Source: Phycisphaerales bacterium
GTDB lineage: Bacteria; Planctomycetota; Phycisphaerae; Phycisphaerales; SM1A02
DNA length: 38,324 bases
Reading direction: 5' to 3'
Assembly: GCA_013003065.1 (NCBI GenBank)
Contig: JABDLI010000312.1
Location: 1-38,324 of the forward strand
The position numbers were made by a program, and so were the translations under genes. Of the stretch, positions 25,397 through 33,556 are shown one piece after another. The notes below the pieces were generated by a model, which had not been told where the DNA came from, ran no database searches, and saw only the letters and a program-made list of their open reading frames with translations. The stretch's first letter is position 1. Every line of letters begins with the position of its first letter.

Positions 25397-26106
25397 TGCC
25401 GATCAGATGGTATCCCACCGAGCCCGCCGGAACCAGAGTCGGGAACCGACTCGAGCTCCCCGGCCGATGCCTCGAGACGACGCACGGCCTCCCGAAGCGC
25501 ATCGACCTCCGCTTCCAGGCGTGTCAGCCGCGATGACACGGAGTCGCTGGGGCTTTGGGTCGTCGGGGATGTCGCGGGGGCGGCCGGAGAAACCTCGCTC
25601 GAGATCGGATGGGCATCCGGACACAGAAGCTGAGCGTACCGGGCCGCCCGGGAGCCGGGCGCGGGGGCGAGCCGCCGGACGAGGGGTTCGTCGCGACCGA
25701 TGAGATGCTCGAGCACCGCCTGGGTCGTCTCGATCGACTCGAGCGGGTGCATCCGCGACGCCCGTCCGCGGATCTCACCGACGGTGGCCGGCGCGCGGAG
25801 CAGAAGCTCCGCCAGCACGACGAGCTCGTTCGTATCGACACCGAGCGTCTCGCGGGCGATGTGGCGATACTTCTGGACGCGGCTCCCGCTGAGCATCACC
25901 TCGCGGATGAGCTCCTTCGACCGCAGCTCGTCGAGCGCGTGCAAGACCTGATCCTCGGTGAGACGCAACACGGGCTCGCGGTTGTTCTTCTGGTTCGCGC
26001 CGGTGACGAGACCATTCAGCGACAGCGGGTACTGCGACGGGGTGGTCTGGGCCTTCTCGACGAGAACGCCAAGCAGCCGGCAGGCGGGGGGAGACAGCTC
26101 GATCAT
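25393..26106 (-). CDS. YceH/DUF480 family protein
   Basis: A 237-residue member of the YceH (DUF480) family, made of two winged-helix-like domains. It opens with LSPPACRLLGVLVEKAQTTPSQYPLSLNGLVTGANQKNNREPV, the family's most conserved region. The second domain holds ELVVLAELLLRAPATVGEIRGRASRM. The last 60 residues are a low-complexity linker, then a short coiled coil (LTRLEAEVDALREAVRRLEA). The function of the family is unknown; DNA binding is likely by fold. It is the first gene of the operon with mcsA and mcsB. A TACACT box six bases before the ATG and the lack of a Shine-Dalgarno sequence support this start and a leaderless message. Confidence 0.88.
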   Translation of the reverse strand: MIELSPPACRLLGVLVEKAQTTPSQYPLSLNGLVTGANQKNNREPVLRLTEDQVLHALDELRSKELIREVMLSGSRVQKYRHIARETLGVDTNELVVLAELLLRAPATVGEIRGRASRMHPLESIETTQAVLEHLIGRDEPLVRRLAPAPGSRAARYAQLLCPDAHPISSEVSPAAPATSPTTQSPSDSVSSRLTRLEAEVDALREAVRRLEASAGELESVPDSGSGGLGGIPSDRQ

Positions 26107-26112
26107 GGCGGG

Positions 26113-26118
26113 AGTGTA
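26113..26118 (-). promoter_or_regulatory. -10 box of the yceH-mcsA-mcsB operon
   Basis: Minus-strand GATACACTCCCGCC leads straight into the ATG at 26106. TACACT is six bases before the start codon, so transcription would begin at or next to the A of ATG. It matches the sites before the mannosidase gene and the gene at 34781. Confidence 0.5.
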
Positions 26119-26253
26119 TCGACGCAGCGGCGAGCGATCGGACAGATTTCGGCCCCGCCCTGCCGACACCGCCGTGTCGTCCCACGGGAGCGGACACGCC
26201 GCTCGGTGGCCGACGGTCAATGCGTCGGCGAAGGCACCGCGGACGACGTGGAC

Positions 26254-26290
26254 CTACGATCGGGGCCTACGGACACGGCCTACGAACACC
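26254..26290 (-). repeat. 13-base array at a stop codon, TAG in all three frames
   Basis: Three units of a 13-base repeat (GTGTYCGTAGGCC on the minus strand) overlap the stop of the dockerin-like gene. TAG triplets lie at 26280-26282 (the gene's stop), 26267-26269 and 26254-26256. The spacing is exactly 13, so the three stops fall in three different frames. Confidence 0.7.
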
Positions 26291-27887
26291 GCCCCCAGGC
26301 CACCAGGATCGTCAGCAGGTCGATGAAGTTCACCACCCCGTCGCCGTTCAGGTCGGCCGGAGATCCCGTCGTGACGCCCCAGTCCGTGATGACCTGGAGC
26401 AGGTCGACGAAGCCCACGTCGCCGCTCCCGTCGAGGTCCTCGGGACAGGTGCTGCCGCCGTCCACCGTGACGGTGTAGCTCCCGGTCCAGCCCAATGGCG
26501 GCGTCCCGGGGACATCGGCCCGGAGATCGGGGCCGGCGGCGATGCGGTACTCGAAGCCGCCCTCGAAGCCGCCGCCGATCTGAAGCGCCGACGGCACCAC
26601 GCCGAGGTCGAGGTCGAACCCGCCGAGGGGCACCGGAGTGAATCCGTCCGTCGACCCGGCCACGCGTCGCGAGATCGTCACCGGCTGGGAGCCCGTCAAC
26701 GCGACGGGACCGTAGAAACGCAGCTCGACCGCCGGGTCGGCTCCCGTGATGACGCCACCGCTGAGCGGTGTGCACGAGGTGTCGTGAAGACTGTACGGAA
26801 GCAGACCCGCGGCGCCGCCGCCGAGGAGCCACGCCGGCTGCGGGTAGTTCGGCCCGAGGACGATCTGATCGGGATCGCCGGGGAGACCGAGGTAGATCGG
26901 CGACACCCACACGCCACTCGCGGTTGCATCGGAGTTGACGACGATCTGTCCGTTGAGCCCGTAGGCGGGCAGCATGATGAACTGCTTCGGATGATCGAGC
27001 GATCGCGCGATCCGCATCGTGCCGGCGAAGTGATCGGTGATGACGACGCGGCCGGGCGCGCCCGTCGCCACCGCGGGGTGGATCTCGTGCGTGACGAAGG
27101 TTCCGTCGAAGGTGCCGGTGATGAGCTGGCGGATGTACCCGGTGCCGCCGTTGTAGTGGGTGTCGACGTCGGCGTAGATCGCGCCGCAGTCGACCGAAGC
27201 GCCGCTCGGCCAGGCCGCCATGCAATCCGGGGTTCCGCACAGGAGACCGGTCAGGTAGTGCTTGGCGCGGATGGTGACGGGGGCGTCGGGGGTGCCGATC
27301 TGGCGGTACGCGCGAACCCGGCCGATCCGGCCGTTCTCGGCGAGCACGTCGCCGAGGATGTCGCGTTTCGCCTCGACCCAGAATACGCCGCGGCCGGGAT
27401 GGTCCGGCGTCGTGCTGATGATGGGTCCGATCACGTCCCGTTCGGCCTCGATCCGGTTGACGATCTCGGCCTCCACGCGTCCGACGTCCTGCACGCCCGT
27501 CACGTCCATCACGAACGTCTCGGCCGTCCCACGCTGCTCGATGTTGTGAACGGCGGTCAGGTACCCCGGCGCTTCGCCGAAGACGTGAACGAAGAGCGGC
27601 GATCCGGCCGGGACGCAGTCCTCGCCGACCGTCCAGCACGGGACGTCGATGAAGACGTTGTCGATGATCTCCGCGCCGTTCGCGTGGATCTCGTACCTGG
27701 TCTCGCCACCGGGGGCGTACAGCTCCAGCAGCGTGATCGTCCATCCGCCGGTGGCGGGGTCGAACACGATGCTCGCTTCGTCGGGGCTGGCGAATTCGCC
27801 GTCGCCTCGCAGGACGTACAGCGTGCCTTCCGCTCCCCCCGCGGTGGCGGCCACCGCGATCACTGCCGCGCACATCGATCGTCGCAT
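26280..27887 (-). CDS. Secreted protein with C-terminal dockerin-like repeats
   Basis: A 535-residue exported protein. MRRSMCAAVIAVAATAGGAEG is a Sec signal. The body is Gly- and Asp-rich beta structure with no family I recognise. It contains several Cys in pairs, such as LLCGTPDCM. The last 55 residues contain two calcium-binding dockerin-like repeats, DLDGSGDVGFVDLLQVITDWG and DLNGDGVVNFIDLLTILVAWG, ending in RCS. Ends of this type are frequent in Phycisphaerae, and in that group they do not imply a cellulosome. The start is set by AGAGGAA seven bases upstream. The stop overlaps a 13-base repeat. The neighbours are the yceH operon downstream and a sulfotransferase gene upstream. Confidence 0.85.
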   Translation of the reverse strand: MRRSMCAAVIAVAATAGGAEGTLYVLRGDGEFASPDEASIVFDPATGGWTITLLELYAPGGETRYEIHANGAEIIDNVFIDVPCWTVGEDCVPAGSPLFVHVFGEAPGYLTAVHNIEQRGTAETFVMDVTGVQDVGRVEAEIVNRIEAERDVIGPIISTTPDHPGRGVFWVEAKRDILGDVLAENGRIGRVRAYRQIGTPDAPVTIRAKHYLTGLLCGTPDCMAAWPSGASVDCGAIYADVDTHYNGGTGYIRQLITGTFDGTFVTHEIHPAVATGAPGRVVITDHFAGTMRIARSLDHPKQFIMLPAYGLNGQIVVNSDATASGVWVSPIYLGLPGDPDQIVLGPNYPQPAWLLGGGAAGLLPYSLHDTSCTPLSGGVITGADPAVELRFYGPVALTGSQPVTISRRVAGSTDGFTPVPLGGFDLDLGVVPSALQIGGGFEGGFEYRIAAGPDLRADVPGTPPLGWTGSYTVTVDGGSTCPEDLDGSGDVGFVDLLQVITDWGVTTGSPADLNGDGVVNFIDLLTILVAWGRCS

Positions 27888-28020
27888 CTGGGATTCCTCT
27901 CGGTCCCCCCAGCGTGACGCGGGGGCCCGGGAACAACAGACGCGAGGGTGGTATTGCTGCGCTTGGGGCGATCGTGGTCCGGCGCAGTCGGCGCCACCCG
28001 CACCGCCTACGCAGCTTGAC

Positions 28021-28057
28021 GGCCGATAAGGCGTGCCGCCCTCAGGCGGCGATCGCC
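28021..28057. other. GGCCGATAA followed by nested hairpin
   Basis: GGCCGATAA (28021-28029) is followed directly by GGCG, then GCCGCC-CTCA-GGCGGC, then CGCC, giving a nested stem. The inner loop contains the stop codon of the leftward sulfotransferase gene, so the stem may help end that transcript. No T-run follows on the minus strand. Confidence 0.5.
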
Positions 28058-28935
28058 TCCGGTCCGGCGTAGCCGAGCGTTGCGAGGAGGGCGCCGGCCT
28101 CGCGCTCGAACGCCACGCGGGCCTCGGTGTCGAAGGCCTCACGCCAGTCGCCGACGACGCCCTTGCGCAGGTGGGCGTCGCGAGCTTCCTCTCCGGGGAG
28201 GCGTCCCGTCAGGCGTCGAAACGAAGCCTGCTCGAGGCAATGGCTGGTCACGGTCTCGTCGGCGGCGACCCCGAGAAATGCGAACAGTCGCCGGGCGGTC
28301 GGCAGGGGGTCGCGATGCAGATCCTCGTACCGCAGCTCGAGGTAGTGATCGGGTCGGGACGCCCCGTCGCGTCGCGCGGTCTCGATGTAGCGACGCCAGT
28401 GGTGACGCGCGAAGTCCGCGACGTACGCGGCGAACGAGGGGTAGCGGCCGGTCGCCCCGGTCCGCTCCAGGTGCGCCCACCCGGACACCGCGCCGTCCCG
28501 GCCGTCCCGGATGACGTGCACGAACCGCGCCGCCGGGTAGAGCGTCGCGAGGTGCGGTATCGCGAGCGCGGCCTCCGGCGTCTTGTCGCCGACGGCCCGG
28601 ATGTCGTCCGCCCGGCCCCCCTCGGTGACCAGCTGCGCCAGCCGTCGATCGATGACGAGGCGGATCACGCTCAGCAGATCCTCGAACGACATCGGGGTGG
28701 TGACCTTGGACGCCTCGTTGTACCGCTCCAGCGCGGTTTCGAGGTGCGGAGCAAGCTCATCCGTGTAGTGACCCTCGCCCCGGCACGCGACGGCCGGGTG
28801 CGATCCCGCGAGCCGGCTGACCCAGCTCGTGCCCGACTTCTGGCAGCCCACGACGAAGAACACGGTGCGGTCGGCCACGACGCGGGCGGCGGCGAAGGCA
28901 TCCTGGTACCAGGCGGGCAGGGGAGGTCGGGGCAT
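28042..28935 (-). CDS. PAPS-dependent sulfotransferase
   Basis: Transfers sulfate from PAPS to an acceptor, likely a sugar. The 297-residue protein has the 5'-phosphosulfate loop in FFVVGCQKSGTSWVSRL (about 25-40), the 3'-phosphate site in FVHVIRDGRDGAVSGW, and the PAPS-contacting RKGVVGDWREAF near the C-terminus. No membrane anchor is visible, so it is cytoplasmic. The ATG is chosen for its upstream AAGGTGAGG. A GTG 12 codons earlier is open but has no such site. It is divergent from a second sulfotransferase gene, with 104 bases between the starts. The acceptor cannot be told; the nearby sugar genes suggest a glycan. Confidence 0.88.
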   Translation of the reverse strand: MPRPPLPAWYQDAFAAARVVADRTVFFVVGCQKSGTSWVSRLAGSHPAVACRGEGHYTDELAPHLETALERYNEASKVTTPMSFEDLLSVIRLVIDRRLAQLVTEGGRADDIRAVGDKTPEAALAIPHLATLYPAARFVHVIRDGRDGAVSGWAHLERTGATGRYPSFAAYVADFARHHWRRYIETARRDGASRPDHYLELRYEDLHRDPLPTARRLFAFLGVAADETVTSHCLEQASFRRLTGRLPGEEARDAHLRKGVVGDWREAFDTEARVAFEREAGALLATLGYAGPEAIAA

Positions 28936-28986
28936 GGCCTCACCTTCGGCGATTCCCGGACGTCCGTTCACTCGCAGGACGAGACT

Positions 28987-29008
28987 GGCCGATAACGCCT
29001 TTCGGGCG
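28987..29008. other. GGCCGATAA followed by small hairpin
   Basis: GGCCGATAA at 28987-28995 is followed immediately by CGCC-TTTCG-GGCG. It lies between the two divergent sulfotransferase genes, 31 bases before the rightward start. GCCGATAA matches the -10 of sigma-28 promoters, but the TAAA expected about 15 bases upstream is absent. Confidence 0.45.
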
Positions 29009-29039
29009 AGGTGACCGACGAGTCCGAGGAGACCGGTGA

Positions 29040-29834
29040 ATGGACGGTGAGATCCGACGAACCGAGTGCATGACGTTCCCGCGGTCCGGTCACGGCCTGC
29101 TGCAGAAGCTGCTCACCGCATACTTCGGCGAAGAGCGTCTCGGCTACTGCGAGTCGTACGGCAACCCCCACGCGATGTTCGAGTTCGATCCGCGAACCCG
29201 CTTTCAGAAGAACCACGACCTCGATCTCGCGACGCCGCGGGACCAGCCCGACCGGCAGTACCTCGTGCAGATCCGGTACCCGATCGAGTCGCTCGTGTCC
29301 TGGTTCACGCTGGCCTGCGAGACGAACGACCGGACGGACGCCGCGGCGAGCTGGATCAACTTCGCGTTCGAGAAGACCGCGTTCTGGATGCGGTTCTACC
29401 GCAAGTGGGTGCTCGACCCGCTCCCGGATCGCCTGGTCGTCAACTACGCCGATCTCGTGGACGATCCCGTGACGACCCTCGCCGACGTGATCGAGTTTCT
29501 CGGGGAGGACGCACCGGATCGGGAGCGTGTCGCCAGCGTCTGCGAACGCGTCGGGATCGCGCGTCGGAACGCGATTCGCGCGTTCAAGTACTACGGCCCC
29601 GACTTCTTCCAATTGCTCGAGGGCTTCTACGCGGCCGTGCCGGGTGTTGACGTGCGGGCGGGCACGCTGCGGGTTCCGTCTCCCGAGCCGAAGGGGGCGT
29701 GCATCGAGACCGGGGCCGTCGTGAGCGAGCTGTGGCGGGTGAGCAAAGCGCTCGAAACGCTGGCCGCGGACCTGAACCACGCCGACCTTGCCCGCGTCGG
29801 TGGGCCCGAGGCCGTCGCCGCCCCGCTCGCCTGA
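29040..29834 (+). CDS. Sulfotransferase family protein
   Basis: A 264-residue protein of the sulfotransferase type. The P-loop-like MTFPRSGHGLLQKLL replaces the usual PKSGTTWL, and the 3'-phosphate site is QYLVQIRYPIESLVSW. VVNYADLVDDPVTTLADVIEFLG is the usual helix after it. It is distinct from its divergent neighbour and appears nearer to heparan- or carbohydrate-type sulfotransferases of glycan clusters. No membrane anchor is seen. The start has GAGGAG about ten bases upstream. It converges on the methyltransferase gene with eight bases between the stops. Confidence 0.82.
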   Translation: MDGEIRRTECMTFPRSGHGLLQKLLTAYFGEERLGYCESYGNPHAMFEFDPRTRFQKNHDLDLATPRDQPDRQYLVQIRYPIESLVSWFTLACETNDRTDAAASWINFAFEKTAFWMRFYRKWVLDPLPDRLVVNYADLVDDPVTTLADVIEFLGEDAPDRERVASVCERVGIARRNAIRAFKYYGPDFFQLLEGFYAAVPGVDVRAGTLRVPSPEPKGACIETGAVVSELWRVSKALETLAADLNHADLARVGGPEAVAAPLA

Positions 29835-29842
29835 TCGATCGC

Positions 29843-31030
29843 TCAACCGGCGACCGGCGTCCGGAGTCGATCGGGGCGTGGGATGAGAAGCGATCCGCCC
29901 GCAGCGAGGTACGCCGCTTCCTGCCGCCGAACCTCGCTCTCCAGATTCCACGCGAGCAGGAGACACGCCGCCGGTGACGCCGTGCGGAGGTGATCGGGCG
30001 CCACGACGGGCTGCCCCGTGCCGGGGATGAACCGTCCCTGCTTGTGGGGGCTCACGTCGGCGACCCACGCCACGGCATCGCCCCGGAGGTCGAACGCGTT
30101 GAGCAGGACGACGCCCTTGGCGGCGGCGCCGTACGCCCCCACCGATCCGGCGTCGGCGACGGCCCCACGCACGACGTCGCGGAGATCGTCGATGCGGGTG
30201 GCGAACGACCGGTAGAACGGGTCGTCCTCGAGGCCGGCCGCCGCCTCGCGGCGGCACCACGCCTCCGCCGCGGACTCGTCGCCGTCGTGCGCGACTTCCA
30301 CGTGAAGCGAGCCGCCGTGGACGGGCACTGCGCGGACCGCGACGATCCGCAGGTCATGATGAGCGAACAGCCGACGCAGCGGCGCGAGCGCGAAGTAGCA
30401 CTGGTGTTCGTGGTAGATGGTGTCGAAGGCGACGGTCTCGATCATCCGCTCCAGCGACGGCACCTCCACGTGGGCCCGGCCTTCGGGTGCGAGCAGCGTC
30501 TTGATGCCGGCCGCGATCGCATGCGGATCGGGCACGTGCGCGAGCACGTTGCAGGCGAAGAGCACGTCGGCCGCGCCGAAGTCGCGGCGAATCGACGCGG
30601 CCGTCGCGGCGTCGAAGTACGCACACAGCGTGGGCACGCCGCGGCGCTCCGCTTCGGCCGCCACGTTCCGGGCGGGGTCGACGCCGAGCACCCGCGCCCC
30701 CCGTTCGATCGCGGATCTCAGCAGGTAGCCGTCGTTGGAGGCGATCTCGACCACCGCGTCACCGGGGGCCACGGCGGCGGCCACGAGACCCCGGGCGTGC
30801 TCGACCATCGTCGCCGACTGGCTCGAGAAGTAGCAGTAGTCGTCGAACATGAGCGGCGGGGGCACCGACTCGGTGAGCTGCACCAGACCGCACCCGGTGC
30901 AGCGGCAGACCACGAGCGGCCACCGCTGGCACGCATCGGCGGGGTGGTGGAGCAGGTTGTTGACGAGCGGCATCGGTCCGAGGTCGCACACCGCCGCGAA
31001 CGCGTGGCCACCGCACAGTCGGCAGATCAT
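29843..31030 (-). CDS. Sugar C-methyltransferase-like protein
   Basis: A 395-residue SAM-dependent methyltransferase with the three-part layout of NDP-hexose 3-C-methyltransferases such as TylC3. There is an N-terminal zinc-binding domain with CRLCGG and CRCTGCGLVQL. The central Rossmann domain has VVEIASNDGYLL in the SAM site, followed by YHEHQCYFALAPL. The C-terminal domain contains SVGAYGAAAKGVVLLN. The 3-C-methyl activity on a nucleotide-linked deoxysugar is inferred from family. It follows rfbF in the same operon, 19 bases apart, consistent with making a CDP-linked branched deoxysugar. The 4,6-dehydratase and other steps would lie elsewhere. Confidence 0.88.
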   Translation of the reverse strand: MICRLCGGHAFAAVCDLGPMPLVNNLLHHPADACQRWPLVVCRCTGCGLVQLTESVPPPLMFDDYCYFSSQSATMVEHARGLVAAAVAPGDAVVEIASNDGYLLRSAIERGARVLGVDPARNVAAEAERRGVPTLCAYFDAATAASIRRDFGAADVLFACNVLAHVPDPHAIAAGIKTLLAPEGRAHVEVPSLERMIETVAFDTIYHEHQCYFALAPLRRLFAHHDLRIVAVRAVPVHGGSLHVEVAHDGDESAAEAWCRREAAAGLEDDPFYRSFATRIDDLRDVVRGAVADAGSVGAYGAAAKGVVLLNAFDLRGDAVAWVADVSPHKQGRFIPGTGQPVVAPDHLRTASPAACLLLAWNLESEVRRQEAAYLAAGGSLLIPRPDRLRTPVAG

Positions 31031-31049
31031 CGACGCCCCGCCTTCTCGA

Positions 31050-31850
31050 TCACGTCCACAGCTCCCACGGGGCGGTGGCGGAGCGGCTCATCTCGTCGAG
31101 CGTGCGCACGTCACGCAGGGTGTCCATCGGGTGCCAGAATCCGGTGTGGCGGTGGGCGCGAAGCTGGTCGGCCTCGGCCAGGCGAGGCAGCGTGTCGGAC
31201 TCGAAGATCGTCTCCGGCCCGTCGATCCAGTCGAGGACCTCCGGCTCGAGGACGAAGAAGCCGCCGTTGATCCAGCCCGCGTCCGCTTCGTCCTTCTCGG
31301 CAAACGCGACCACCCGGTCGCCCTCGAGCTGCGGGCGACCGAACAACGCCGGGGGCCGGACGGCGGTGAACGTCGCCAGCCGCCCGTGCCCGCGGTGGAA
31401 CGCCACGAGCTCGTCGATGGATACGTCGGCCACGCCGTCTCCGTAGGTCATCAGGAAGGGGCGCCCGTCGATGTGTTCCGCGAGGGTCTTCAGCCGTCCG
31501 CCCGTCATCGTCTCGGCCCCGGTGTCGATGATCGCGACCCGCCAGGGCTCCAGGGGGCGCGTGAGGTGCTCCACCCGGCCGGACGCGAAGTCGATGACGA
31601 GATCACTCACCTGTTGTCGGTAATCGAGGAAGAACCGCTTGATCACTTCGGCCCGGTAGCCGGCGGCGACGAGGAAGTCGTCACAGCCGTAGTGGCCGAA
31701 GATCTTCATGATGTGCCAGAGGATCGGCTTGCCGCCGACCTCCACCATCGGCTTCGGGACCTGGTCGGTGCGTTCGGCCAATCGGGTGCCGAAGCCGCCG
31801 GCCAGGAGCACGACGGGGAACGAGCCGGCGTCATCGCGAGCGGGGCACAT
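31050..31850 (-). CDS. rfbF: Glucose-1-phosphate cytidylyltransferase
   Basis: Makes CDP-glucose from CTP and glucose-1-phosphate, the entry to CDP-linked 3,6-dideoxysugars. The 266 residues match the family (about 257). The nucleotide-binding start is VVLLAGGFGTRLAERTDQVPKPM, and the later blocks are LMTYGDGVADV, WINGGFFVLEPEVLDWIDG and GFWHPMDTLRDVRTLDEM, all characteristic of RfbF. The ATG chosen gives the usual length; no clear Shine-Dalgarno sequence is present. It is the first gene of the operon with the methyltransferase and is divergent from the reversed-order heptose synthase gene. Confidence 0.95.
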   Translation of the reverse strand: MCPARDDAGSFPVVLLAGGFGTRLAERTDQVPKPMVEVGGKPILWHIMKIFGHYGCDDFLVAAGYRAEVIKRFFLDYRQQVSDLVIDFASGRVEHLTRPLEPWRVAIIDTGAETMTGGRLKTLAEHIDGRPFLMTYGDGVADVSIDELVAFHRGHGRLATFTAVRPPALFGRPQLEGDRVVAFAEKDEADAGWINGGFFVLEPEVLDWIDGPETIFESDTLPRLAEADQLRAHRHTGFWHPMDTLRDVRTLDEMSRSATAPWELWT

Positions 31851-31906
31851 GCGGGGCCATGGTACGGCCAACGGCCCCCCGGCGATGTTCACGCGAACGC
31901 CGCGTC

Positions 31907-33556
31907 GTGACCGATACACCGGCGGTGACTGCCGGACGGAACAAGGTCGTCTCCGGGCCGGAGGCCGCCACGCTCACGCGGGAGGCTCAGGCCCGCGGCG
32001 AGGTCGTCGTGCACTGCCACGGCTGCTTCGACATCGTGCACCCCGGGCACGTCCGGCATCTCCAGCAGGCCGCCAAGCTGGGCGATCGGCTGGTGGTCAC
32101 GGTCACCGGGGACGCCCTCATGGGCAAGGGCAGCGATCGCCCGCTCATCCCCGAGGAGCTGCGGGCGGAGAACCTCGCCGCCCTCGACTGCGTGAGCTGG
32201 GTGGCCGTCAGCCCCCATGCGACCGCGCGGGAGCTTCTGCTCGCGTTGCGACCCGACGTCTACGTCAAGGGACGCGAGTACCAGCACAACCACGATCCGC
32301 GGTTCGAGGAGGAGAAGGTCGCGGTCGAGTCGTACGGCGGTCGCGTCGTGTTCACCTCCGGCGACGTCGTCTTCAGCTCGACGGCGCTCGTGGCGGCGCT
32401 CGAAGCGTCCGAGGATCCCGTGCGGATCGCGCTCGAGCCGCTCATCCGACACCACCGGCTCGACCCCGAGGGACTCGACGGAATCGTCGCCGAGTTTCGC
32501 GGTCGCCGGGTGCTCGTCGTCGGCGAGACCATCATCGACACGTACGTGATCTGCGACCAGCCGGTGGTGGCCGGTGAGGGTCCGCTCATGACGCTGCGTC
32601 CGCTCGAATATCGCAGCTTCGACGGGGGCGCCGCCATCATCGCGCGGCACCTGGCCGCGCTCGGCGCGCGACCGACACTGCTCACGCCGCTGCCCGCCGA
32701 CAGTCGCGCCGACGCCCTGCGGCTGCGGCTGGAGGTCGAGGGCGTCGAGGTGCACTCGCCACAGATCGACGGGCCGCTCATCGAGAAGCAGCGGTACATG
32801 GTCGGCACGAACAAGGTCATGAAGGTGGACCTGGCCCCCCCGATGACGCTCGACGCCCGCGATCAGCAACGGGCCATCGACCAGGCCCGGGCGTTGGCCG
32901 CGGGCAGCGAGGCGATGATCGTCGCCGACTTCGGGCTGGGATTCCTCACGGGGCCGATGCTCGACACGTTGTGCGGGACCGTGCGGAACGTCGTGGATTT
33001 CATGGCCGGTGACGTGAGCGGGCATCGCTCGAATCTGCTGTCCATGCGTGACATGGATCTGCTGTGTCCGTCGGAGGCGGAGATCCGTGGGGCGCTTCAC
33101 GATTACGAAGAGGGGTTGAGCGCGGTCGTGTGGAGGCTGCTGGAGCAGACGCGATCGCGTTCGGCGCTCGTCACGCTTGGCCACGAAGGGCTCATCGCTT
33201 TCGACCCGCAAGCGGGGGCGAGCGGGCCCGACGAGTGGGCCGGCCGCATGCGCGCCGACCACGTTCCGTCGCTCGTGCCGTACGCCGTCGATCAGCTCGG
33301 ATGCGGCGATGCCCTCCTGGCGGCGGCGACGCTTGCCCGCCTCGTCGGCGCGTCCCTGCCCGCCGCGGCGGTGCTCGGCTCGCTGGCGGCGGCGACCGAG
33401 GCGCGCAAGCTCGGCAACGCGGTGGTGGGGGCCGGGGACCTGCGTCGGGGCATTCGACGATTGCGGGAGGCGAGATTGACATTCGACCCGGAGCCGGCCG
33501 CCACGCGGTCGTCGCGTCATGATCAGCTATCTCATTCCCACTCGCCATCGTCCTGA
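31907..33556 (+). CDS. HldE-like heptose kinase/nucleotidyltransferase, reversed domains
   Basis: A 549-residue fusion. The N-terminal part (about 15-160) is a nucleotidyltransferase with HGCFDIVHPGHVRHL (HxGH motif) and YVKGREYQHN. The C-terminal part (about 200-530) is a PfkB-type sugar kinase with DGGAAIIARHLAALGA, EKQRYMVGTNKVMKVDL and DQLGCGDALLAAATLA. Both halves are recognisably like HldE, which makes ADP-heptose for lipopolysaccharide, but HldE has the kinase first. GAGD of PfkB kinases is GCGD here, with the catalytic Asp kept. The start is uncertain: I use GTG at 31907; an ATG at 31859 in frame would crowd the divergent rfbF start. The 3' end overlaps the glycosyltransferase gene by 38 bases. 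Confidence 0.85.
   Translation: MTDTPAVTAGRNKVVSGPEAATLTREAQARGEVVVHCHGCFDIVHPGHVRHLQQAAKLGDRLVVTVTGDALMGKGSDRPLIPEELRAENLAALDCVSWVAVSPHATARELLLALRPDVYVKGREYQHNHDPRFEEEKVAVESYGGRVVFTSGDVVFSSTALVAALEASEDPVRIALEPLIRHHRLDPEGLDGIVAEFRGRRVLVVGETIIDTYVICDQPVVAGEGPLMTLRPLEYRSFDGGAAIIARHLAALGARPTLLTPLPADSRADALRLRLEVEGVEVHSPQIDGPLIEKQRYMVGTNKVMKVDLAPPMTLDARDQQRAIDQARALAAGSEAMIVADFGLGFLTGPMLDTLCGTVRNVVDFMAGDVSGHRSNLLSMRDMDLLCPSEAEIRGALHDYEEGLSAVVWRLLEQTRSRSALVTLGHEGLIAFDPQAGASGPDEWAGRMRADHVPSLVPYAVDQLGCGDALLAAATLARLVGASLPAAAVLGSLAAATEARKLGNAVVGAGDLRRGIRRLREARLTFDPEPAATRSSRHDQLSHSHSPSS

Noticed and set aside
28022-28029. Sigma-28 promoter at GCCGATAA
   Set aside because: No TAAA about 15 bases upstream, and in this orientation it points into the 3' end of a gene on the other strand. 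It is kept only as part of a recurring word.
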